Shown: positions 1 through 8,947, numbered from the stretch's first letter. The stretch: 22,644 nt of DNA from Willaertia magna (GCA_902984215.1 CADWAF010004799.1:1-22644); one strand, 5' to 3'. The notes: a model not told the origin generated them from the letters alone. Program-made: numbers and translations.

Positions 1-990
1 GAACCAAAATTTGGTGATTCAAATGATTTAAATGATTTAACAGTTACTTTTTATGTAAATAATATTCCAGCAAATAAGAATGAACCATTTACTTTATTTA
101 TAAATAATGAAGAATTCTTTACAACAAAAGAAAATATTCCAGCCAATCAAATGACTGAATTAAAAGCAAGTTTTACAAAACCTGAAAAAAATCAAGATTT
201 AATTATTGATGTAAGATTTAAAATCTTAACAAAAGAAGTTGATACAACACAACAATTTAATATTACTAAAAATGGTTCTTTTATCTTATTTGCAATTGAA
301 AAACAAGGTGTTAATGAAAGAATTCAAATGAAACAACAACATAAAGATACTTTTGGTGCAAATGCTAATAAGAATACTTCAAGTATTAAACAACAAGGTG
401 GTGGTTCTTCAAGTGGCACAAGTAGTGGTGGTGATAGTAATTTAGAAACAATCTATTTCCATTTAGTTAATATTCATGCAAGTGATGCTAAACCATTTGA
501 ATTGTCAGTTAATGGACAAGTGATTTATCGTCAAACACAAAGTTTAGGTAATAAATATGCTATTGTTACAGGTAAAATTCCAAAAAGTAAACAAAGTAAT
601 GATTGTAAGATTTTATTAAGAGCAAATGTTAAAGAAGATGGTTTAGAAGAAGAATCTGAAGTTAATATTACAAAATATGGTAATTATTTAAAATTGGAAG
701 TAAGTGAAGATCATTCTGTTATTGATATTACACAAGCAAAGAATGATGAATTTACTGATGCAACTACCGTTGATACAAAGAAAATGCCAACAACTGGAAC
801 AAGCACTAGTTCATCAAAGACAACTAGTGGTAATACAAGTGGTAGTGGTACAAGTGCAACTAGTGGTAATAAAAGTGGTGGAAGTGATGATTATATTGAT
901 CAATTGAGAAAATTAGCAGAATTGAAGAATGCTGGAATTTTAACTGAAGAAGAATTTCAAGCTAAAAAGAAAAAGATTTTGGGTTTGTAA
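1..990 (+). CDS. Duplicated beta-rich domain protein with C-terminal SHOCT module (5' end outside window)
   Basis: The frame is open from the first base to a TAA, so this is the last 329 residues of a longer protein. The ATG at 151 is internal, because coding sequence continues upstream of it. Two related segments of about 85 residues are visible, roughly 15-102 and 151-240. Each has alternating hydrophobic, beta-like strands and ends in a matching NITK-x-G block. A Gln/Gly/Ser linker separates them, and a Ser/Thr/Gly linker follows the second. The last 34 residues (DYIDQLRKLAELKNAGILTEEEF and on) match the SHOCT short C-terminal domain, an oligomerisation or localisation module usually found at the end of proteins. 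The repeats resemble no family I can name. No function is assigned; the SHOCT call is fairly secure. Confidence 0.8.
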   Translation, partial: EPKFGDSNDLNDLTVTFYVNNIPANKNEPFTLFINNEEFFTTKENIPANQMTELKASFTKPEKNQDLIIDVRFKILTKEVDTTQQFNITKNGSFILFAIEKQGVNERIQMKQQHKDTFGANANKNTSSIKQQGGGSSSGTSSGGDSNLETIYFHLVNIHASDAKPFELSVNGQVIYRQTQSLGNKYAIVTGKIPKSKQSNDCKILLRANVKEDGLEEESEVNITKYGNYLKLEVSEDHSVIDITQAKNDEFTDATTVDTKKMPTTGTSTSSSKTTSGNTSGSGTSATSGNKSGGSDDYIDQLRKLAELKNAGILTEEEFQAKKKKILGL

Positions 991-1137
991 ATGATTTTTT
1001 AAAATAAAAATTGAAAGTTGGTTGTAGCCATTTAAACAAATATTAATTTATGCAAAATATTAATTTTGAAATTTCAACTTTACAACTCTTTCTCGTTGAC
1101 CAATCATCTGGAACTGATTGAAAATTAAAAAAAAAAG

Positions 1138-2208
1138 ATGAAACGAAAGTGTTCTGGTGACGGCAATGTAATTTCACTTGACAAGAAAGTGAAAATTTTA
1201 AATGAAATAGAACAAACATTAAAAAATAATTATCAACTATCAAAAGAATGTAATTCTGTCATTTCTTTTTCGGAATATGCATACTATGTTAATTACTATT
1301 TAAAGTATAAAGATAGTGAACTATTAAAAAGTTTACCAATTGATGTTTTATTACTAATCAATAATTTCTTACAATTTGAAGATAAATTAATAATGATTTA
1401 TGTGTGTAAAGATTGGTTTGATAAATTTTATAACAATGATTATTTTTGGAAAAATTTTCTTAAAATTGAAAATAAACATTTAGATCAATTACGTAATTTC
1501 ATATTATTAAAATATAAATATTTTAAATACTATATTAATAAACCAAGAAGGTATTGTTACTGTTCTACAGATAATTCTTCACTAAGTGATATGGACAATG
1601 GTGAAATTTCTATTCATTTTGAGGATAATTTATATTTTAAGGGATCATTCAGTAGTTATAGGGGTTGGGTTGGTTGTGGTGGTGGAAGTGATAAAGATAA
1701 TATAAGTATTCATTTAGACGGTATTTATTTTGAACCTATTACTTTACAATACTTTTTTTTTAATTTACAAGCTTCTGTTAACTGTGACTATGAACAAGAA
1801 GAATATGAAGAAATTGAATTTTCTTTAGATGTATTTTATGGTGAAAAAAAAGAAAAGAGAAATCGTTTGAGTATTATTGATAATAATCATTCAAAAGACA
1901 GTGACAGTTCTGATGAAGAAAATAATGAAGATGGTAAGAAAATTTGTAGAGATAATTATTTTATAGTTAATATTGAGGCATTAAGAAAATTGGTGAGGGA
2001 ATGGTTAAAATTGAGTGAAAATAATGTTAAGAATGAAATGGATTGGTTAATGGAATTTATTGAAAATAAAATTCCAGAAGAAGCAAATTGTAAGAACATA
2101 TTTGAATATTGGCCTTTATCTAATAAAAGGGTTAATGAAAGTGAAGAAGAAGAAGAAAAAGAAGAAGAAGAAGAAGAAGAAGAGGAGGAAGAAATATCTC
2201 AAGAATAA
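1138..2208 (+). CDS. F-box protein with acidic C-terminal tail
   Basis: This single-exon gene encodes 356 aa; the ATG follows an A-rich leader. Residues 62-110 (LLKSLPIDVLLLINNFL..., then VCKDWFDKFYNNDYFWKNFL) have the F-box pattern: LP, a run of hydrophobics, then VCK-W and a W/F near the end. F-box proteins recruit substrates to SCF (Skp1-cullin-F-box) ubiquitin ligases. The rest (about 110-330) is rich in Tyr, Asn and Ser with no recognisable substrate-binding repeats. It includes a Gly-rich patch near 180 and an acidic Ser/Asp segment near 255. The protein ends in about 15 Glu residues encoded by a GAA/GAG microsatellite. The substrate is unknown. F-box identity is likely but rests on one short motif. 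Confidence 0.75.
   Translation: MKRKCSGDGNVISLDKKVKILNEIEQTLKNNYQLSKECNSVISFSEYAYYVNYYLKYKDSELLKSLPIDVLLLINNFLQFEDKLIMIYVCKDWFDKFYNNDYFWKNFLKIENKHLDQLRNFILLKYKYFKYYINKPRRYCYCSTDNSSLSDMDNGEISIHFEDNLYFKGSFSSYRGWVGCGGGSDKDNISIHLDGIYFEPITLQYFFFNLQASVNCDYEQEEYEEIEFSLDVFYGEKKEKRNRLSIIDNNHSKDSDSSDEENNEDGKKICRDNYFIVNIEALRKLVREWLKLSENNVKNEMDWLMEFIENKIPEEANCKNIFEYWPLSNKRVNESEEEEEKEEEEEEEEEEEISQE
2143..2193 (+). repeat. (GAA)n microsatellite encoding poly-Glu
   Basis: A near-perfect GAA/GAG trinucleotide run sits at the 3' end of the F-box gene and encodes its acidic tail. One GAA-to-AAA change gives a single Lys in the run. Its length is likely to vary between strains. Confidence 0.9.
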
Positions 2209-3272
2209 CACTTAAAAAAAGATCAAATAATTAATTTCTAATCTCTAACAATAAAATTTTACGTAAATCATATGTTTTTCGAGAAAAAAAAAGTGATTTA
2301 TGTACAATATTTATTTTTAAAAGATATTTATATTATGAAATATAAATATTTAAATGAATAAAAAAAAACTATTAAAAAAATAATTTCATTTAATTTTATT
2401 ATAAATTAATTTAACTTTTAAAATTAATGCTACATAATTATTTTTATAAATTAATAAAAGTTCTATATATTAATTTTAAAATTCAAAAATTATAATTTAA
2501 TATCACAAATTATAAGTTTACTTTAATTTTTTTAAAATTATTACTATTGTTGATATTTTTTACTGTTTTTAAAATTATTTAATAAAATATTAAATATATA
2601 ATTTTTTATTAATCATATTTTTAAAAAGTATAATATAAAAATTATTTTTTTTAAAATAATTATTAATTATATTATAATAAAAAATAAATTAAAATTTATT
2701 ATTTTTAATATTTTTTAATATTTTTAACAAATAATATTCTAATATTTATAATTGATAATAATGTTTTTTTAATTAATATTTTAAAATTTATTAAAAAAAT
2801 AATAAATAATATTAAAGATAATAATTTAATATTTAATAATATTTATTAAAAATACAATTAAAAAATTAGATTTAAATTAAATTTTTTAAAAATTAATTAT
2901 AAATTAATATATTTTATTTTAATTAATATAATTTATTTCAATTAATTAATTTTTAGTTCAACCAATATTTTTTTATTAAAAATTAAATTATTTAAAAATT
3001 TTTATAATCATTATATTATACTATAGAAAATATATAAATTATATTTTATTTTCTATTTTTATAGTTTTTTAGTTATATTTAATTTGTTTTTTTATATATT
3101 TTTTAATAATTTATTAAAATAATTTATTTTAATCAAATAATCCAAAATTTTATTTATATTAATTTTTTTAATATTTAATAAAATTTTAAATTTTAAAAAT
3201 TATAAAAAAAAGTAATATAAATAAATTATTTATTTAATTTTATTTATTTTAATAAAAATAATATTATTTTTA
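2209..3272. other. Gene-free, nearly pure A+T block
   Basis: No open frame, RNA gene or recognisable element is visible. Many 60-base lines hold only 0-3 G or C (2641-2700 has none), far lower than the flanking genes. It consists of poly-A/T runs and TTTAATAA-like words, with short local palindromes expected from composition. It lies between the F-box gene and a decayed gene. Possible roles are an intergenic spacer, a replication origin or a matrix-attachment region; nothing in the sequence chooses among them. Confidence 0.8.
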
Positions 3273-3374
3273 AAAGTTATAAGAATTTATAGGATAGATA
3301 TAAAAAAAGGAAAGATGTGGATTTATAATGTAAATGTTGTTTATAGTGTAAATACTATAAATTCTTATAACTTT
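3273..3374. repeat. Perfect 20-bp inverted repeat with 62-nt loop
   Basis: AAAGTTATAAGAATTTATAG at 3273-3292 is exactly complementary to 3355-3374. The loop (3293-3354) is richer in G than the surroundings. It contains a 14-nt direct repeat with one mismatch (TTTATAATGTAAAT at 3322 and TTTATAGTGTAAAT at 3340). The right arm ends 34 nt before the ATG of the decayed gene. It could be a small hairpin element, the remains of a transposon with terminal inverted repeats, or a structured leader. Confidence 0.75.
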
Positions 3375-3408
3375 ATACAGAATTCATTACAATAACAAAA
3401 AAAACAGA

Positions 3409-3794
3409 ATGAAAACAAGTTATTTATTAGCTGTATTATTATTAAGCGTCACTTTAGCCTTATTCTTTATTTGTGGAACAGAAGCAGGAGCTGTAAATAG
3501 TTATAAAGTAAATACCTATGTTCCAAGAAGAAGGTCCATAAGAAGAAACGTGTAAAGGTTTATAAACCAAAACAAAATAGAAAGAAGAGTTGTCATGGAA
3601 AGAAAAGAAATCTTAAAGAAGACTAAACAATTTAAAGTAAAATCATATAAGAAGAATCCTAAACAATATAAAGTTAAAACTTATAAAGTTAAATCATATA
3701 AGAAAGCACCATAGAAAGTCAGAAGTTATAAAGTTAGAACTTTTAGGTTAAATCTTATAAACCAAAAAAGAATGTTAAGCAATACAAACATTAA
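3409..3794 (+). pseudogene. Decayed gene for a secreted Lys/Tyr-repeat protein
   Basis: The ATG at 3409 opens a clear signal peptide of about 26 residues: MKTSY, then a long Leu/Val/Ala/Phe core, then a TEAGA-type cleavage region. The frame then stops at TAA 3553. Similar protein sequence continues in other frames. From about 3537 (frame shifted) it runs KKKRVKVYKPK to a TAA at 3624. From about 3616, back in the original frame, it has repeated YKVK-S/T units, interrupted by TAG at 3712. From 3747, shifted again, it reads VKSYKPKKNVKQYKH and ends at TAA 3792. So three frame changes and one internal stop break a protein of about 128 residues made of a signal peptide plus a basic Tyr-Lys-Val-Lys repeat. 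This looks like an extracellular or wall-type structural protein, not an enzyme. Frameshifts from sequencing error cannot be excluded, but neighbouring genes are intact. Confidence 0.7.
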
Positions 3795-3888
3795 ATAATC
3801 ATTAAGGTTAAATTATATTAAAATTTTGAAGAGGGTTTGTATTTATAAATTATTAATAAATTTTGTTTTGTGTGTAAAATAATGAAAA

Positions 3889-3975
3889 TCTACAGCACTA
3901 CAGGTTCCCGAGAAGTCTCCCATCTCAGTACTAATGTACTGGGATGAGGTGCTATCACAGTGGTATGGCCGTAGA
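3889..3975 (-). rRNA. Truncated 5S rRNA-like sequence (87 nt, probably not a working 5S)
   Basis: Read on the minus strand, both ends are classic 5S. The 5' part is TCTACGGCCATACCAC and the 3' part carries GATGGGAGAC (internal promoter box C), CGGGAACC and GTGCTGTAGA. The ends form a complete 8-bp helix I, and TTTT follows immediately as a Pol III terminator. Eukaryotic 5S is about 120 nt, so about 32 nt are missing from the centre. The gap lies just after CTCATCCC and removes the rest of the loop C hairpin, the 3' strands of helices III and II, and box A. The remaining centre instead forms a strong alternative hairpin (CTCATCCCAGTAC with GTACTGAGATGGG). It starts 56 nt past the esterase stop codon on the same strand. 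Pseudogene or 5S-derived RNA are both possible. Confidence 0.75.
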
Positions 3976-4031
3976 TACAAATATTGCTTTCTAAATGTTG
4001 GGGTGGTGGAATTCTTGTCTTTGCATGCTGA

Positions 4032-5748
4032 CTAAAGTGCAAAAGGATAAGTTTCCTCCAACTCTGTCTTTTGTTGCCATTCGGATTCCAATTCTAATGG
4101 ATGAATTGCTCTCGTTCTATTCAAATGAATCATTGCATCAAACTGTCTACTAACACTAGCATTAAAATAGTGAGAATGTCTTTCCGTATCAGGACGATAA
4201 ATTACACCAATAGCTCTCTGTAATCTTTCCTTTTGCATTTCCCTAACCAATTCTTCATTTACCTTAATATTTGAAGAGTTACTTCTAAATAATAACATAA
4301 AATCATGTACCTTATGATGTCCTTCTTCTTGGCCACCACTGCCATGACCACCATAATTACTGCCATATCCAACATTAACATTCTCACCACCACCACTACT
4401 AGAACCCTTTTCTTCATATTGAGTAGCCTCATAAAATAGCTTTTCATAAGAATCCGCTAAACCCGGTCTTACTTTCTTATATTCAGCTTTACCGTCCCAT
4501 TTCGAAGCTGCAGTTACTGTGCCATGATGTGTACTAAAACCAATATTAAAAACTTTTTCTTCAGGGAATTGTTCTTTACATAATCTACCAATATTTAATT
4601 CATCACCTTTTACAGTTCTCATTTCTGTATGATAAGCATTACCAACGTGTGAATTATGCGCCCAAATAATTACTTTACAATTTCTTTTGTAATGATCTTT
4701 ATAGAATTGAATTAATTCTTTTAAACTTTCAACCATGTGGGTATCTCTAAAATTCCAACTGCCATCTACATACATTTTTCTATAGTAGCCTTCTGCATTC
4801 TATACAAAAAAATACATAAAAAATAATTACGTGATTGACATCGTAATTTTGTGGTAAACTTTGTATGTGGTCAACCATCACGTTACTTACCTTTACAACT
4901 CTGGCATTTTGTATTGCGTAAAATATACGATCTTCCTTTCTAACATTTTCATCATTTTCCATAAAGTGAGAAGTATTTTCAACCATATCTTTCCAAACCT
5001 TAAATACTTTTTGTTGACAATCTTTTGGAATTGAATAATGTTTTTTCTCTAAATAATTTGCAATACACGAATAATAATCTTTTGCTTTTTCAGCCTCTTC
5101 CTTATCAACTTGTTCTAAATAATCAATAACTGCTCTCATACTTCTATCAGCTGAATATAAATCTAAACCATAAATTCCAGCTTTATCTGCATTATCCTTT
5201 GCATTATCTTTATTCCATTTATTTAACCATTCAATGAAATGTTTCACAACAGTATTACGCCACATCCAAACTGGAAAGCGATGAAATCCATTTAAAGCTT
5301 GATCACTTCCTTTCCAACTATCTGTAATATTTCTTACATATTGGTTAACTTCGAATGCGTCTGGGAAATCTGCTTCCCAAGCAACACAGCGAAATCCCTT
5401 TTCCATTATTAAACGTTTAGTGATTGCAGCACGATGCATATAGAATTCATGTGTACCATGAGATGCTTCTCCAATTAAAACTATTTGTGCATCTCCAATG
5501 GCAGTTATTAAGGGATCATAAAATGATAAATCTACAGAAGCATTTGAAATGTTAATGTTATGTGTAATTGGTATCCAATTTTGACGTATTAATTGTATTG
5601 CTTTAGTTGGTTGTACTTTCATATTATTATTTGTGTGATTGATAGATGCTTGTTGTTTTGTACTATTGTTGCTATTTTCTAAATTAAATGTTGTTGTATT
5701 GTTAACGATTGGAATAGTTGATAGTAGTCTTTTTAATCTTCTAAACAT
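4032..5748 (-). CDS. Erythromycin-esterase family hydrolase, two exons
   Basis: Exon 1 is 5748-4891 and exon 2 is 4799-4032. The 91-nt intron (4890-4800) has GTAAGT and TATAG ends and is in phase 0, giving 541 aa. The join restores the family sequence NARVVKNAEGYYRKMY across the junction, which strongly supports it. Family hallmarks are IGEASHGTHEFY (about 92-103), WEADFPDA (about 124-131), GLDLYS, and WAHNSHVGNA (about 331-340); the Glu and His residues of the first and last motifs form the usual active-site region. Bacterial members are about 400-450 aa. This one adds a basic, Ser/Asn-rich N-terminus (MFRRLKRLLSTIPIV) that could be a mitochondrial presequence, and a Gly/Ser/Asn-rich insertion around 420-450. 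Some bacterial relatives hydrolyse macrolide lactones, but many family members have no known substrate, and none is inferred here. Confidence 0.88.
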
Positions 5749-5931
5749 TTGTTAAATACTTAAAACATCTATCTGTTTTTATCTACAAAAATATAATTGA
5801 CAAAAGTCAACCTTAATAAAATTGTAATCTACAGTAAGAATTTGTAAAATATACTTTTACGTGCTATATAAATTATAAATTGTAAAATAAAAATAGTATT
5901 TACCTTTTATATTACATAATGTATACAATAT

Positions 5932-7131
5932 TTATTTCAATTTTTGAAGAATAGTTGCACCCTTTAATCCAGCTTGTTCAATTGTTTCACTATCATTTGT
6001 TAAAACTTTGTTAGGGAAGTTTGTCATAATATCAAATGCAACTGGTTTAACAATTGATTTCTTAATAAAGTTTCTTATATCACCAACAGTATGAGTTGTA
6101 TTAAATTTACCAACTAAACGTGTACCATCAGCCATTCTAATCTGTAAACTAGTAGTTGGTTTATTTGGATCAACTTCAAACTTTGGTGGTTCTTTAATTG
6201 CAATAGAGGATGATGAACTGCTTGATCCTCCTAATGATTTACCAGAACCTTCGAAAGACTTAAATACTTTTGGTGGAGGAGACCAGTTTTCAGTCTTCTT
6301 ATTAATTAAATTTACAACTACTTCTTCAGCAGTACCTGCAACTTCTCTAGGAACATAGCCTTTATCAATAGCCTCTAAGAATTCTCTATTCTTTGGATCA
6401 TCATATTGTCTTAATTCTCCATCGTCAATAGAGAAACCATCTTTAAAGAAAGTTATAGTTACAGTTTTTTCTTCCTTCTTCTTTTCTGTAGATGGTATAA
6501 TTACATTATCATCTTCCGTTTCACCAACTCTTCTACCAACGCCAGAGAATTTAGGTTGATTTCTTCTTTCTTCAGCTTCAAACTCGCCTGGAGTTTTGGC
6601 GCCTTTTTCTTGAGCCTTTTTAAAGATTTTTTCTGCAATATCATCTTCATCATTTTCATTATTGTTAGTATTTCTTTTATTTTGATCATTTGCTCCGACG
6701 ATTTGTTGTCCACTACCAGCATAGTATCTATTATCTTTATCGGAAACATCTTCTTCCTCTCTAATACTTTTAAAAGTTTTAATTCCGCCACTACTACTGG
6801 AGGATGATGATTTCTTAGTTGAGCTTGTAGTACTTTTTGGTTGATTGTAATTGCTGCTAGCAGTAGTAGAACCGGTATTATCACCTCCTAATGTTCTTCC
6901 TCCTCCAGAAAATCCAGTTGGGAGTGTAGAGAATTGTCCAGATGTATTGTAAGATTGTTGTTGTTGTTCTTCATCTTCCATACTATTTTCATCTACAGAT
7001 GACATATTTCCTCCAGTATTAAAATAATTTGTAATAGCAGCCTCTAAATCACCATTTGCACTTTCAATATAAAATTTTGCAACATGGTCATTAGCGTTTG
7101 TTATTAGTTTAAATTGTTCCAATGGATCCAT
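5932..7131 (-). CDS. NSFL1C: p47/Shp1-type UBA-SEP-UBX cofactor of Cdc48/p97
   Basis: A single exon encodes 399 aa with the full p47 architecture. A UBA-like domain occupies about 1-41 (FYIESANGDLEAAITNYF). A disordered Ser/Asn/Gln-rich stretch follows to about 200. The SEP domain is about 222-285 (FFKDGFSIDDGELRQYDDPKNREFLEAI) and the UBX domain about 325-399, with the TNFPNKVL loop that contacts Cdc48. SHP-type Cdc48-binding motifs are visible: FSGGGRTLG (about 74-82) and FEGSGKSLG (about 293-301). The segment YYAGSGQQIVG (about 137-147) also matches animal p47. In the family, p47 links the AAA-ATPase Cdc48/p97 to ubiquitinated or SNARE-bound substrates, acting in Golgi and nuclear-envelope fusion and in proteasomal delivery. 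Orthology is secure from the ordered domains and linker motifs. Confidence 0.95.
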   Translation of the reverse strand: MDPLEQFKLITNANDHVAKFYIESANGDLEAAITNYFNTGGNMSSVDENSMEDEEQQQQSYNTSGQFSTLPTGFSGGGRTLGGDNTGSTTASSNYNQPKSTTSSTKKSSSSSSSGGIKTFKSIREEEDVSDKDNRYYAGSGQQIVGANDQNKRNTNNNENDEDDIAEKIFKKAQEKGAKTPGEFEAEERRNQPKFSGVGRRVGETEDDNVIIPSTEKKKEEKTVTITFFKDGFSIDDGELRQYDDPKNREFLEAIDKGYVPREVAGTAEEVVVNLINKKTENWSPPPKVFKSFEGSGKSLGGSSSSSSSIAIKEPPKFEVDPNKPTTSLQIRMADGTRLVGKFNTTHTVGDIRNFIKKSIVKPVAFDIMTNFPNKVLTNDSETIEQAGLKGATILQKLK

Positions 7132-7373
7132 TCTTCTTTCTTTTCAAATTGAAATTTGATCAATTTTTTTTATTAATGAAAAAGAGGCTTAAACATTTTT
7201 TTAAAAATAGCTTTATCTTACGTTTTTATTACAATTTTTAAATTTGAGAACCTCACAATGTAACATTACTACACACAAATAAAAAGGAAAAGGTTGTTGA
7301 TGGGGTTGGATGTAGGATAGAATAGTTATTAAGCAAGTAATAATAGTGTGAATTTGCAATTAAATTTTTCTTA

Positions 7374-8561
7374 TTACTTTCTAAACGTAGTTGACTTAAC
7401 TTTATATTCTTTATCTCTTACGATAATAGATTCAGGACCCCATTTAATTTCATTCCAAGATAAATCTGTAACTAAAGGTGTTTTCTCATTAGAATCACTA
7501 CTATTTAGTTGAAGCCATTCAAAATGATTAGTTTCCTTATTAAAACATAATTGATACCTTGTACTATCTGTCTCTATTAAAATATGTTCACCATCATCTA
7601 TTAATCTAGCACTAGTATATTCATTATTATCAAAACCTTTATCTGCAACTGAATTAATACTATATTTAACAGTTGGTTCACCAGATAAATCAAAAACAAT
7701 AGTAACATTAGATAAAAAACGATGTTGTTCTAAATCATAATTAAAATTACTTTGTTTCAATTGATGATTACTTAAAGCTGGTAATTTTGTTTGATCTTTA
7801 AGAATTCTACATTTTACAACTGTAATTGCATTATATCCTTCACTATCACTACTATTCCACGATTTGGAACGAACATTATTACGAAAAGTAGCTACAAACT
7901 TCCTATTTACATTTAATCCCAATCCATTCACCATTTCATTCAATTATTAACATTCATTCATACATTTAGTTCAACAGTATTCATAAGATTCGTAAGCATT
8001 ACATTTCATACAAATTTTCAATAAATTTCAAAAGGCTTGTAAGAAAAAAGGCGGGTTCGAAAAAAACAACTTACTTTGGAGAGGTTTCAATCTTTACAGT
8101 GACTAAAATTCCTTTACATTCTTCAGTTAGATCTTTTAATAAGCCTAAATGTTGGCAAACAAGTATAATATCACTATCATCAGTATAGATATCAGTACCA
8201 TAAACTTTTCTATCCATCTTTTCTAATAATAAACTATCATCTTCTGATGGGAAAAGATATTTAGAAGGAACAAATACTCTAATGATTTTTCCAGGTTTAT
8301 AAATTTCAAATAAATTTTGTTCTTATAATGATTGTTAAGTGAAAGTTAAATTGGTAAGTTAAATTAATGTAAAAATTAATTGTAAAATCCGAATTTTTTA
8401 TTCTTTTTAAGAAAAGGTTTTTTATACATTATAACTGGTTTTGTTAATTTTCTTTTCTTCTTAGATTGTTGTTGCTCATATTCATTATGATTTATTGCAT
8501 CCTCTTTCGTTCGGTTTTGTTGAGTGGTTGTTACTACTTCATCATTTTCATTAGAAAGCAT
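7374..8561 (-). CDS. RXT3: Rxt3-like subunit of Rpd3L histone deacetylase complex, three exons
   Basis: Exon 3 (7902-7374) and exon 2 (ending at 8075) join across a 172-nt intron (8074-7903; GTAAGT ... AATAG, phase 2). The result is TSPKKFVATFRNNVRSKSW, as expected in the Rxt3 domain. Exon 2 carries the hallmark VYGTDIYTDDSDIILVCQHLG, closely matching yeast Rxt3. Exon 1 begins at ATG 8561 and encodes a polar, Lys-rich leader. Its junction is uncertain. One fully canonical chain uses GTATAA at 8427 and CATTAG at 8280-8279, giving 288 aa, close to the yeast length. However, exon 2 reads as convincing protein (NLFEIYKPGKIIRVFVP) back to 8321, and that acceptor has no phase-matching donor. Rxt3 is an accessory subunit of the large Rpd3 deacetylase complex, in the nucleus. 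Domain identity is firm; the first junction is not. Confidence 0.85.
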
Positions 8562-8578
8562 TTTTTTGCATGATGATT

Positions 8579-8586
8579 TTTCGCGC
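8579..8586 (+). promoter_or_regulatory. E2F-type site upstream of the Rxt3 gene
   Basis: TTTCGCGC matches the E2F/DP consensus TTTSSCGC exactly and lies 18 nt upstream of the Rxt3 start codon, between that gene and the tRNA-Met gene. This is inferred from sequence only. Confidence 0.4.
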
Positions 8587-8688
8587 TAAATAAACAAATC
8601 AGAAATTTCCAAAAATCCCTAGCCACAAAAAATCCTACCAACCGCACGAAATATCAAAAAAGGGAAATGGATAGCGTGTTATATGGTA

Positions 8689-8760
8689 AGCAAAGTGGCG
8701 CAGCGGGAGCGCGGTGGGCTCATAACCCACAGGTCCTTGGATCGAAACCAAGCTTTGCTA
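8689..8760 (+). tRNA. tRNA-iMet-CAT: Initiator tRNA-Met (CAT)
   Basis: The gene is 72 nt without an intron. The acceptor stem AGCAAAG/CTTTGCT carries discriminator A and begins with the A1-U72 pair typical of eukaryotic initiators. The anticodon stem is GTGGG/CCCAC with loop CTCATAA (CAT at 8721-8723). The T loop reads ATCGAAA (A54 in place of T54), also an initiator mark. The D arm contains GTGGCGCAGCGGGAGCGC, which serves as box A; GGATCGAAACC is box B. It is transcribed away from the Rxt3 gene. Confidence 0.97.
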
Positions 8761-8764
8761 AATG

Positions 8765-8770
8765 TTTTTT
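8765..8770 (+). terminator. Pol III T-tract terminator for tRNA-iMet
   Basis: Six T residues, 5 nt past the tRNA end, form a standard RNA polymerase III terminator. Confidence 0.85.
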
Positions 8771-8947
8771 CAAAAAAAAACTTGTTTAATTCTATTTTTA
8801 TCCAGTTTCCAAAAATTATGTCAAATTTTTATAAGAATTCAGAAATTTTAATTCAAAAAAACAAAGAGACAATTTTTTTCGGGACCATCAATTATTATTT
8901 GGGTAATAATTGAAACAAAGAAAAGCCTTTTATTGAACAACTTGAAA

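Noticed and set aside
2143..2193. CRISPR-like or satellite array
   Set aside because: It is a simple trinucleotide microsatellite in a coding region with no spacers.
3840..3975. 5S-derived SINE (SINE3 type)
   Set aside because: A Pol III terminator follows the 5S-like part at once, and there is no tRNA-like or LINE-derived body or tail.
3889..3975. Functional 5S rRNA gene
   Set aside because: At 87 nt it lacks the distal loop C hairpin, the helix II 3' strand and box A.
6595..6602. TTTGGCGC E2F-type match
   Set aside because: It lies within the p47 coding exon, far from any start codon, so it is treated as chance.
8683..8913. 76-codon open frame on the plus strand
   Set aside because: It runs through the initiator tRNA-Met gene and its T-tract terminator, and the translation is low-complexity.
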